Shown in pieces: positions 1-6,915 of a DNA stretch of 29,290 bases. A program made the translations under genes and the position numbers. The stretch comes from Desulfobacca_B sp046538075. GTDB lineage: Bacteria > Desulfobacterota > Desulfobaccia > Desulfobaccales > Desulfobaccaceae. How positions within the stretch are numbered: position 1 is the first letter of the stretch; each line of letters opens with the position of its first letter. Below the pieces are notes generated by a model, which was not told the DNA's origin, did not search any database, and saw only the letters and a list, made by a program, of their open reading frames with translations. The stretch lies in contig JBKHJN010000035.1 in assembly GCA_046538075.1 (NCBI GenBank), forward strand, positions 1 to 29,290, read 5' to 3'.

Positions 1-69
1 AAAAAAGATTTTTTCTTTAAAGTTAAATGATAGAAAGATTTTCATAAAATGTTATATGAGGAAAAAACG

Positions 70-1377
70 ATGAAGATACTCTTTGTTGATAATTTTAGGG
101 GATTTAAAAATACTTATATCCCAATAACAGAAGTAAACTTTCTCGTTGGTGAAAACAGCACGGGGAAAACTTCTATCCTTAGTCTTATCAAATTATTACA
201 CAGTGCAGAGTTCTGGATCAATAATTTTGACTTTAATAGCGAGGATATTCATTTGGGGCACTATAGAGACATTGTAAGTATCAATGCAACTGATCAGAAA
301 TACTTTAGCATTGGCCTCATAGAGGAGGTCTTTACCGAAAAAGCTGAGAAGCAAATAGTTGCCTTTCTTCTGACATTTACTAACCACAAGGGTATTCCCC
401 AACCTATGATATACGCCTTCTCCATTGGAAAAAATGAATTTAGAATTAGGCTGACGAAAAAACAAATGAAATTTAAACACAAAACAATACCTATGTATTC
501 CCAAGTCGAAGACTTCGTTAAAGAGATTTATTGTGAATGGATTACAGCATATAAAAAAGATACTAGAGGTTATAAAGTATTGCCGGAGGAGATTAGGGTT
601 CTCTCAAATACCCCTCCACTTTTTATAGGGTCAGCACTTGCACAACTCAAGGAAAAACAGGGTGCTAAAGCCCAAAGGTTTAGACTTCCCTTTATTCGAG
701 AAGAAATAACTTGGCTGGCTCCAATTCGAACGAAACCGCGCAGAACTTATGATGAATACAATCTTACATTCTCCTCGGAAGGTGCTCACACTCCTTATGT
801 AATTAAAAATATACTCGAAAGGAAATCCGCTCCAGGCAAATTTAAAAAATTTCTCGATCGAGTAGGTCGAGACAGTGGTTTATTCGACTCGATTAAGACC
901 AAGACCTATGGGCGCGGTGTTACAGCACCTTTTGAATTAGATATTATCCTTCAAGGAAAAGCATTGAGTATAAGTAATGTAGGATATGGCGTTTCACAAG
1001 CCCTTCCGGTTATAGTTGAAGCCTTTATAACGCCCTCAAAGTCTTGGACGGCTATACAGCAGCCCGAAGTGCATTTACATCCCAAAGCTCAGGCAGCACT
1101 GGGAGATATATTTTTCGAACTTGCTGTCTCGGAAGGTAAAAGATTTATCGTGGAAACTCATAGTGACTATACAATTGATCGCTTCAGGTTAAATTATAAG
1201 AAAAAAGATTTTCAGAAAAAACCTCAAGCACAAATCCTCTATTTTGAACGTGATCTCGATGGCAACAACAAAGTCTATCAGATAGAAATACAAAATAATG
1301 GTGAACTCCCGGCCGATCAGCCACAAGGATATAGGGATTTTTTTATTAGAGAAGAAATGGCTTTATTGGGATTGTAA
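70..1377 (+). CDS. AAA/ABC-type ATPase of the AAA15/AAA21 (OLD-like) class, probable defence ATPase
   Basis: The 435-residue protein has a Walker A motif GENSTGKTS at about residues 27-35. It has the class signature SNVGYGVSQ in the C-terminal half, a Walker B-like IQQPEVHLHP around Glu333 and an H-loop ETHSD with His364. This is the layout of SMC/ABC-like ATPases of the AAA15/AAA21 families, which drive several two-gene defence systems (AriA of PARIS, PtuA of Septu). The first residue of Walker B is Gln rather than Asp, which is common in this family. I chose the ATG at 70 because GAGGA lies 7 bases upstream; an in-frame ATG at 49 has no such site. The stop is followed after one base by the start of a PIN-like nuclease gene, so the two are almost certainly co-translated. 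The DNA is far more AT-rich than the core genes, which suggests recent transfer. The family call is firm; the defence role is inferred. Confidence 0.85.
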   Translation: MKILFVDNFRGFKNTYIPITEVNFLVGENSTGKTSILSLIKLLHSAEFWINNFDFNSEDIHLGHYRDIVSINATDQKYFSIGLIEEVFTEKAEKQIVAFLLTFTNHKGIPQPMIYAFSIGKNEFRIRLTKKQMKFKHKTIPMYSQVEDFVKEIYCEWITAYKKDTRGYKVLPEEIRVLSNTPPLFIGSALAQLKEKQGAKAQRFRLPFIREEITWLAPIRTKPRRTYDEYNLTFSSEGAHTPYVIKNILERKSAPGKFKKFLDRVGRDSGLFDSIKTKTYGRGVTAPFELDIILQGKALSISNVGYGVSQALPVIVEAFITPSKSWTAIQQPEVHLHPKAQAALGDIFFELAVSEGKRFIVETHSDYTIDRFRLNYKKKDFQKKPQAQILYFERDLDGNNKVYQIEIQNNGELPADQPQGYRDFFIREEMALLGL

Positions 1378-1378
1378 G

Positions 1379-1894
1379 ATGTGTATTGTGGTAGATACAT
1401 GTACTTTTGCGTCTGTCTTTAATGAATATTCGCAAGACCATAGTCTTTTTCAACCGGTTCTTGAGTGGATCGTTAGAGGAAAAGGCAAATTAGTCTACGG
1501 TGGCACAAAATACAAAATTGAATTAAAACAGGCTAGTAAATACTTGGGGGTTTTTGGGCAGCTAAAAAGAGCAGGTAAGGTTGTTGAGATTGATGATGTT
1601 AAGGTAGACGAGCGTCAAAGAGACATTGAAAGAATTGCAAGTGAGGGATTAAATGACGCACATATTATAGCAATAATAGCTGAATCAGGATGCAGACTTA
1701 TATGTACTAAAGACTCTAAGGCTACTAACCCTTATTTTAAGTGTTCTGATTTATATCCACCGGGAATTAGTCGACCAAAAATTTATTCAGGAAGAAAACA
1801 GAATAGGGACCTGCTTTGTGATTTAAACATAGCGAAGATTTGTGAACCGGTCAGCAAAGGAACTCGTGAACTTTGTAACATGTTCAACATATAA
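1379..1894 (+). CDS. PIN-like domain nuclease paired with the upstream ATPase
   Basis: The 171-residue protein opens with MCIVVDTCTF, typical of the first strand of PIN nucleases, whose Asp (D6) binds metal. Further acidic positions fit the PIN active site: E48, D93 in LNDAHIIAI and D112 in ICTKDSKA. PIN domains are metal-dependent RNases or DNases, often toxins. The reading frame stays open upstream to 1298, but the ATG at 1379 sits one base after the ATPase stop and starts exactly at the conserved strand, so I prefer it. The tail after about residue 125 (SDLYPPGISRPKIYSG and on) is not recognised and may contact the ATPase. The composition is AT-rich like the partner gene. The likely role is the effector of an ATPase-nuclease defence pair; no separate antitoxin gene is visible. 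Confidence 0.75.
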   Translation: MCIVVDTCTFASVFNEYSQDHSLFQPVLEWIVRGKGKLVYGGTKYKIELKQASKYLGVFGQLKRAGKVVEIDDVKVDERQRDIERIASEGLNDAHIIAIIAESGCRLICTKDSKATNPYFKCSDLYPPGISRPKIYSGRKQNRDLLCDLNIAKICEPVSKGTRELCNMFNI

Positions 1895-1946
1895 AGTGTC
1901 CTGAATCAGACCTGATTAGACAGTATCCCCCTTGGGTTGGTTTTTC

Positions 1947-4586
1947 TTATAAAAAATCTTTGCCGTTAATTCCACCCCGATATCCCGCGCCCTCAAAACC
2001 CTCCTGCCCCAGGTCCGCCATTTCCACCACGCTTCCATGCCGCCCTTCCTTACCTATGGGCTGCCAGCAGCCTGGGCCCAGCCTTTTCTCAATCTCCAGG
2101 AGTTCTTGCCACACGTCGGGATAATTGGCCCGGATGGCGGCATAGGCGATCCGGCGCTGGCCCGGGCAGATCCGGCAGGCCGTCCGCTGCAGGCCATGAC
2201 TATACCCTTCCCAGATCGGCACCGCTGATTCTTCTAAAATCTTCTCCCCCACTTCTTTGGTAGCGAAATACATCGGGTTGAAAAACCGGTAGGCCTTCAT
2301 CCGGTCGATCACCATGAACCGGTCAGGCTGCATCTGGCGCCGGCCGGTCTTTTCTTCCAGCCGGCCGCCCCGGACCACGATCACCTCGTCCGGCTGATAC
2401 CGCTTGACATTGTTATCCAGGGCCTCGTGGAGGTATTTATGGCAGTAAGGGAAAGTCGGAAACGGCCACTTCCCTTGCCGGTAGAACTCATCGATAAGAT
2501 TGGCCTTGGCCCGCAAGACATTCAGCTCGGCGCCCAGGACCTCGGCCAGTTGATTTAAGAAAAGGGAAAACCCCACAAAATCGGCCCCCAGGTCCACAAA
2601 GTTCAGCTGAATCTCATTCTCCGGAAAGAAGTTTAGGCACCAAAGGGCCGCGGTAGTTGAATCTTTGCCCCCGGAAAACTCCACCATAATTTTGCGCCCC
2701 GTAAAGGCCTGCCGTTCTTCCTCTGACGGAGCCAGTTCTTCCAGGGTGGCCGATTGCTTGATCTCCGGTTTGCCCTGCCCTTCGCCGGATTCATCCCCGG
2801 AGCCGAGCAACTCTTCCAGCTCGCCAATCTCGAAGCCGATGGTGTCCAGGTTGAAATCCAGCTCCTGCAGACTTTCCAGCTCGATGCGAAGTAGTTCAAA
2901 GTTAAATTCACTGTTATCGGTCAACTTGTTGTGGGCAATGGCATAGGCCTTTCTTTGGGCCTCAGACAGGTGCCCCAGCTCAATGACCGGCACCTCGGTC
3001 AGGCCCAATCGTTTCGCCGCCTCCAACCGGCCATGGCCCTCGATAACCGTCTGGGTCTGCTCGTCCACCGCAATCGGGTCGTTGAACCCAAATTCCAAAA
3101 TCGAGGCCATAATCTGCTTGACCTGTTCTTCGGGATGGAGCCGGGTGTTGTTAATATAGGGGATCAGGCGGTCCAGCGGCATTAACCCGGTTTTTAGATC
3201 TCGCACTACTTTTTCCACCATCAGCCCCCTTTCAAACGCCGCCCGCCAAAGGCTCATCACTTCATCCGGGGAATCCTGGATCGGGAAGGTCCAGTTATAA
3301 ACCAGATCGTAAACCGCATCCCAATCAGGCAAAAAACTATAATAGATCAGGTTGGAGACCATTTGCCGGGTCCAGGCCCAGACGGTGCAGTAAAACCCCT
3401 GTTTCTGCATGTCAATGCCGGCGGTTAAGGCGATGGCCTCCGGGGGCACCACCAGGGGCGGCAGCTCGGTTCTTAAGGCCAGGAGCTCGTGTTCGGCCGC
3501 GGTCTTGACCCGCTGGACCCAAGGCTCGGCAAACCAGCCGTTTACCACCCGCTGCAGGTCCCCAATCTCGCCGCTATCCTCAAATTTAAGCTTGGCCGCC
3601 AGAAAGACGGCGGCAATATCCCCCCAGGAAAGCCAGGGAGAATAAAGCGAGCTCAGATGAAAGCCCAGGCGCTCGGCCGGATACGGCGAGGCCTGGTCCA
3701 CCACCCATTTGCCCCCCGCCAGCATGGCAAATTTATACTCGTTGCCGATCGCTTTTCCGCACCCGACACAGATTAACCGGGCGGTGTGCCGGGCTTGACT
3801 GACCCGGGTCGGCAAATCGTCTCCTTGGCTCTCAAATTGGATATTTGCAAAGTCCAGCTTCTGAAATTTGCCGCAAAACGGGCACGGCACATAATAGCGC
3901 CGGACTTCGTCACAGAGATTGAGCAGCTTCCAAATGCCCCGGTCATCCAAAGTCGGAGAGCTGGCATCGACAATCTTGCGAATATCCCAGAAAGACTTGG
4001 TTCTTTCCTCCGACAGCGACAGCGGATCAGCGTCTTTGCCTACTCTATCCGGGTATTTGTCCACCTCATCCCGGATCAGATTCCGGCAGGGCTTCTGGGA
4101 CAGGGCGGCAGCCGAGTTGGACCCCACCAAAAACAGGGTCATGCCGGGAAAGTGCTTCTCCAATAGCTGATAAAGATCGTCCCGCGCCGGCTTCTTGGCG
4201 GCCAGCTGGGGGTTGGCCTCGATCATCGGCTCGATCCGGGTCCGAGACACCGACTTGGCGTCCTCTTCCCGGGGATAAATGAGCAAGGTGGTATATGGTT
4301 CAAGGTCGATAATATAGCCCAGAATATTGTAAAGGGTCTCGGTTTTGCCCAGCTGCGTCCCAAAACACAGGACCAGGTGGTGAATTTGGGGGTCGTTATA
4401 AGCGTCCATCGGCTCCCGCAGATACGGGGTGGTCGCCGTGGACCAGGGCCCCGGCTGCCGGGAGGTCCCCGGCTGTAAAATTCGCCGCTCATCAGCCCAT
4501 TCCGAGACTTTTTTACGCGGCGGCGGCCGCAACGCATCTCTTTCCGGGTCATAAAAACTGATTATTTCTCTTGCTGCGGTGGGCAT
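1947..4586 (-). CDS. Fusion of truncated GpA-type phage terminase large subunit, ParB-like domain and PAPS-reductase-like domain
   Basis: This 879-residue protein has three parts. Residues 1 to about 450 are a GpA-family terminase ATPase, the motor that packages phage DNA. It has Walker A FGTQLGKTE (75-83), Walker B LIRDEVDKYP (170-179), coupling motif DASSPT (207-212), zinc cysteines CPFC and CVGC (235-276) and the start of the nuclease domain at TAGIDMQ (388-394). The second half of the nuclease, normally about 150-200 residues, is absent. Residues 470-600 are ParB-like (EGHGRLEAAKRLG at 516-528), with the helical tail seen in phage ParB-methylase proteins. Residues 630-879 are a PAPS-reductase/PP-loop domain (SGGKDST at 638-644, cysteines in TFPYCHK and TACRICPG). 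Homologous ParB and PAPS-reductase partners are known as IbrB/IbrA. Met456 has a purine-rich site before it and may be the old start of a separate ParB-PAPS-reductase gene. The start overlaps the small terminase gene by 25 bases. Packaging is probably lost; the C-terminal enzyme may still work. Confidence 0.85.
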   Translation of the reverse strand: MPTAAREIISFYDPERDALRPPPRKKVSEWADERRILQPGTSRQPGPWSTATTPYLREPMDAYNDPQIHHLVLCFGTQLGKTETLYNILGYIIDLEPYTTLLIYPREEDAKSVSRTRIEPMIEANPQLAAKKPARDDLYQLLEKHFPGMTLFLVGSNSAAALSQKPCRNLIRDEVDKYPDRVGKDADPLSLSEERTKSFWDIRKIVDASSPTLDDRGIWKLLNLCDEVRRYYVPCPFCGKFQKLDFANIQFESQGDDLPTRVSQARHTARLICVGCGKAIGNEYKFAMLAGGKWVVDQASPYPAERLGFHLSSLYSPWLSWGDIAAVFLAAKLKFEDSGEIGDLQRVVNGWFAEPWVQRVKTAAEHELLALRTELPPLVVPPEAIALTAGIDMQKQGFYCTVWAWTRQMVSNLIYYSFLPDWDAVYDLVYNWTFPIQDSPDEVMSLWRAAFERGLMVEKVVRDLKTGLMPLDRLIPYINNTRLHPEEQVKQIMASILEFGFNDPIAVDEQTQTVIEGHGRLEAAKRLGLTEVPVIELGHLSEAQRKAYAIAHNKLTDNSEFNFELLRIELESLQELDFNLDTIGFEIGELEELLGSGDESGEGQGKPEIKQSATLEELAPSEEERQAFTGRKIMVEFSGGKDSTTAALWCLNFFPENEIQLNFVDLGADFVGFSLFLNQLAEVLGAELNVLRAKANLIDEFYRQGKWPFPTFPYCHKYLHEALDNNVKRYQPDEVIVVRGGRLEEKTGRRQMQPDRFMVIDRMKAYRFFNPMYFATKEVGEKILEESAVPIWEGYSHGLQRTACRICPGQRRIAYAAIRANYPDVWQELLEIEKRLGPGCWQPIGKEGRHGSVVEMADLGQEGFEGAGYRGGINGKDFL
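3219..3233 (-). promoter_or_regulatory. Internal ribosome binding site and possible start at Met456 of the fusion gene
   Basis: Read on the minus strand this is GAAAGGGGGCTGATG: a purine-rich Shine-Dalgarno-like run three bases before an in-frame ATG. It falls exactly where terminase similarity ends and the ParB-like part begins. It may be the original start of a 424-residue ParB-PAPS-reductase protein. It could still be used to make that protein on its own. Confidence 0.45.
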
Positions 4587-5254
4587 ATCTGAACTTCTTT
4601 GCCGTCAAAGATAATGGCCCGGGAATATTTCTCCAAAAGGGCCCGCACTTCAGTTTCTATAATTTCTTCCACCTCCCGAAGCGGCTTCTTTGCCCGAATG
4701 GCCAGCTGGCTGGCGATCCGCCGGGAGAGCAATAACAGCCCCCGGGAGAACTCATAGGCCCGGGCGGTGAATTGTTCTACTACCTGATCGACCGGAATCA
4801 GCCGGCCCTCCAACTCTTTGACGATCAATTCCTCCCGCTTGGCCCGGGCCAGACGATAGCGCAGCTCCGCCCGGCTGATATCATCACTCTTGTTAGTGGT
4901 CTTTTTGGTTCTTTTCTCTAAAAACTGGTCGAGCTCCACCCGATTGAAGGACCCGTCCAGGTTCTGTTTGATATTGCCCCGCTTGATGTGATAGGAGAGG
5001 GTGCGCTTGGAAAAGCCACAGTAAGCCGCGGCCGAGTCAAAATTAGGGATCAAATCCGGAAGTTTTTCCTGGCCGGCCTGGGCTTCCAGCTCTTTTTCCA
5101 GGTCCCGCAAGAGCGACAGCTCGGAGGCCTTGAGACGCTCCCCCCGCTTGATCCGGGCCAGCAGGTCGTTATAGAGTTTGAGCTTGGCCACCTGGCCGGA
5201 AGCCAGCATTTTTTCGATCATTTCCTGCTGATTTTGCGGTTTTTCCTCGGTCAT
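4562..5254 (-). CDS. Phage terminase small subunit, Nu1-like
   Basis: This 230-residue protein would recognise phage DNA and present it to the large terminase. Residues 70-113 form a winged helix-turn-helix of the Nu1/excisionase type (FDSAAAYCGFSKRTLSYHI, then a wing and LDQFLEK). The central and C-terminal parts are charged and helical, as in small terminases that oligomerise and bind the large subunit. The ATG at 5254 is preceded by GGAG about 5 bases upstream. The gene overlaps the start of the large terminase gene by 25 bases, the usual phage packaging arrangement, which supports the call more than the moderate sequence similarity does. No portal, capsid or tail genes are nearby, so this is a remnant. 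Confidence 0.72.
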   Translation of the reverse strand: MTEEKPQNQQEMIEKMLASGQVAKLKLYNDLLARIKRGERLKASELSLLRDLEKELEAQAGQEKLPDLIPNFDSAAAYCGFSKRTLSYHIKRGNIKQNLDGSFNRVELDQFLEKRTKKTTNKSDDISRAELRYRLARAKREELIVKELEGRLIPVDQVVEQFTARAYEFSRGLLLLSRRIASQLAIRAKKPLREVEEIIETEVRALLEKYSRAIIFDGKEVQICPPQQEK

Positions 5255-5313
5255 CTCACTCCAAAATTATCCGAATAATAAGTTAACGATTTCCCTAAAA
5301 TTTTTGTTACATC

Positions 5314-5347
5314 CCCGTTTTTGGACGACATGTAGCTAAAAAACGGG
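5314..5347. repeat. Inverted repeat upstream of the terminase genes
   Basis: Arms CCCGTTTTT (5314-5322) and AAAAACGGG (5339-5347) are a perfect 9-base match around a 16-base spacer that contains ACATGT. No T-run follows on either strand, so it is not a clear terminator. It lies 60-93 bases before the small terminase start and could be an operator or leader hairpin. Confidence 0.5.
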
Positions 5348-5493
5348 CCGCCCGCACCCCTGATTTCCCCAGAGCCGGGAAGGACCCCGCTACCATATTA
5401 AAAACACTGACGCCGGCCTGGCCGGTCCTTGCGAGGCTTGCGCTTGAACCTAACTTTGGGTTCCGGTAGATTAGCCTTGGGCCTGATAACCGG

Positions 5494-5871
5494 TCACCTG
5501 CCCTTTGGTTTGGTTGCATACTCATTGGCAGCCTTTGCCTTGGCTTCTCTTTTTTGTATTTCCTCTTTGTATCTTTTAATTTCCTTGGAGAATCTAAATC
5601 TTAACTCTGCCTCATCTAATGATTCATAGATATAACCCAGGAGGTTTTCACACTCATCTCCCCACCACCAATCGACCCCTTCGCTTGAATCAAAGGTTAT
5701 TGGTTTTATGTTGGTAAACCATAGGTCGCAATCTTCCACCTCGATCACTGCCAGGGTCACTACAGGGATGGTCCATAATTTGATGTCATCGCCATTGCAA
5801 GCGCAATAAACCGCCCACATAGGGATAGCTGGAGGTGATAGGCCAATCAGTTTGGGGCAGTCATCATTCAT
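5494..5871 (-). CDS. Hypothetical prophage-region protein
   Basis: The 125-residue product is not recognised. It begins MNDDCPKLIGLSPPAIPMW, has a tryptophan-rich acidic centre (VDWWWGDECENLLGYIY) and ends in a highly charged helical tail (RFSKEIKRYKEEIQKREAKAKAANE). The frame stays open upstream to 5973, but the ATG at 5871 has AGAGG about 9 bases before it and begins the more protein-like sequence. It lies on the same strand as the terminase genes, about 240 bases upstream of them, between them and a MerR-like regulator, so a phage or island role is likely. No transmembrane segment or signal peptide is evident. Confidence 0.55.
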   Translation of the reverse strand: MNDDCPKLIGLSPPAIPMWAVYCACNGDDIKLWTIPVVTLAVIEVEDCDLWFTNIKPITFDSSEGVDWWWGDECENLLGYIYESLDEAELRFRFSKEIKRYKEEIQKREAKAKAANEYATKPKGR

Positions 5872-6030
5872 TTTTCGATAACCTCTTTTTAGATTTTTTT
5901 TCGCCGGGCTGTAAAAAAGTTTAGGACCCTCCTTATAAAGGGGGGTACTATTAAACTTTTTCCACGGTACCAAGTTTAGGTAAATTTAGTAAAAGTTCAG
6001 TTTCCAATTTTTCATAATCCCCTCTGCTAT

Positions 6031-6048
6031 TTGCTAAATGATTAGCAA
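6031..6048. repeat. Inverted repeat TTGCTAA-ATGA-TTAGCAA
   Basis: A perfect 7-base inverted repeat lies just past the 3' end of the MerR-like gene and about 160 bases upstream of the hypothetical gene at 5871. It contains the heptamer ATTAGCA, which also occurs as a tandem pair at the start of the regulator gene. It is a possible regulator binding site. Confidence 0.4.
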
Positions 6049-6064
6049 TACAAAAGCAAAAAAA

Positions 6065-6571
6065 TTACAAGTTTTGATTTATATAGGTATCCACCCTGGC
6101 CTTTACTTTCCCGAGGTTGATTGCTGAAAAGCTGCAAGATTCCTCAATATCGGTCAAATTCTCTAGAAGTTCAGCTGGCCTCAAAATATCAATTTTGAAA
6201 GGACGACCTTTTTTCCATTGCTGACGGCCAGGCACAAATTTCCAGACCACAAATAGCTTATCTGAATTTTCAGAAATCTTTTGTAGCTTGAAATGGCGTT
6301 CCCTGTGCTGAAGGTCAAAGGGCGTAGAAATATCTAAGGTGATCATCCCGGCCTTGATAATTTCTAAAGGAAAGCCTATCGTGGTTAGCTCTTCCACAAG
6401 TCCGCAATTATAGAGGTTTTCAATATTAAATTCGCGGTGACGGCCGCGACCATCATAAGTTTCAGACTTCCACCCGATAACCCCGGTAAATATCCAGTGC
6501 ATAAGGGTTTTGGGGGAAATATGTTTGAAAATTTTATTGAATTCGCTTTGGGAATATAGCCGCTCAGTCAT
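6065..6571 (-). CDS. MerR-like DNA-binding regulator of the island
   Basis: The 168-residue protein starts with a MerR-type winged helix: LYSQSEFNKIF, then ISPKTLMHWIFTGVIGW, the wing GRGRHREFN (about 41-49) and a second helix pair (IENLYNCGLVEELTTIGFPLEIIKAGM). The C-terminal part (about 80-168) is not recognised and may sense a ligand or partner. The start is the ATG at 6571; its Shine-Dalgarno site is weak. It is the first minus-strand gene of the island beyond tRNA-His and could control the genes at 5871-1947. The family call is good to superfamily level; the target is unknown. A phage excisionase-like or repressor-like role is also possible. Confidence 0.65.
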   Translation of the reverse strand: MTERLYSQSEFNKIFKHISPKTLMHWIFTGVIGWKSETYDGRGRHREFNIENLYNCGLVEELTTIGFPLEIIKAGMITLDISTPFDLQHRERHFKLQKISENSDKLFVVWKFVPGRQQWKKGRPFKIDILRPAELLENLTDIEESCSFSAINLGKVKARVDTYINQNL

Positions 6572-6583
6572 ATTGAATATCCA

Positions 6584-6597
6584 ATTAGCAATTAGCA
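6584..6597. repeat. Tandem heptamer ATTAGCA x2 before the MerR-like gene
   Basis: Two adjacent copies of ATTAGCA lie 13-26 bases upstream of the regulator start. The same heptamer recurs in the inverted repeat at 6031-6048. It may be an autoregulatory operator; the region is AT-rich, so chance cannot be excluded. Confidence 0.35.
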
Positions 6598-6703
6598 GTT
6601 ATTTACCATTTAAAAATATTCTTGTCAAGGAAAAAAAGGCAGCCTTTTTCAAAAAATGCACATGGGCTTTCCGGGCCAATCTGCACCCCTACTGCACTCA
6701 GAC

Positions 6704-6737
6704 AAAAAAGAGGGGTTAGCCGATTTAGCTAACCCCT
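6704..6737 (-). terminator. Rho-independent terminator of tRNA-His
   Basis: On the minus strand a perfect 10-bp stem (AGGGGTTAGC / GCTAACCCCT, 7-base loop) is followed by CTTTTTT, about 30 bases after the tRNA-His 3' end. Confidence 0.9.
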
Positions 6738-6767
6738 TGATTTAAAATACTTATCGTCGCTTTTTAT

Positions 6768-6844
6768 TGGGGTGAGCGACGGGACTTGAACCCGCGACCT
6801 CCGGGGCCACAACCCGGTGCTCCACCGACTGAGCTACGCCCACC
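6768..6844 (-). tRNA. tRNA-His (anticodon GTG)
   Basis: The minus strand folds into a full cloverleaf with an encoded CCA end. The acceptor stem is GTGGGCG with CGCTCAC. The extra 5' G that pairs with C73 is diagnostic of tRNA-His. The anticodon loop is TTGTGGC, with GTG at 6808-6810, and the T-loop is TTCAAGT. It is the border between the prophage/AT-rich region and the core block. Confidence 0.97.
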
Positions 6845-6854
6845 ACCTGTTATC

Positions 6855-6883
6855 TGTCTATCACAGAATCGCCCTATTGACAA
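6855..6883 (-). promoter_or_regulatory. Probable promoter of tRNA-His
   Basis: The minus strand has TTGTCA, 17 bases, then TAGACA ending 11 bases before the tRNA 5' end. The -35 is good and the -10 is weak. Confidence 0.4.
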
Positions 6884-6915
6884 GCCTCATTACCGGCCAG
6901 AGCCAAAAACCAGTT

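Noticed and set aside
5307..5525. Minus-strand 72-codon frame
   Set aside because: It covers the inverted repeat and overlaps the hypothetical gene; no ribosome site and no protein-like pattern.
1..6767. Second copy of the tRNA-His 3' end as an attachment site
   Set aside because: I looked for the T-arm and acceptor sequence in the left region and did not see one.
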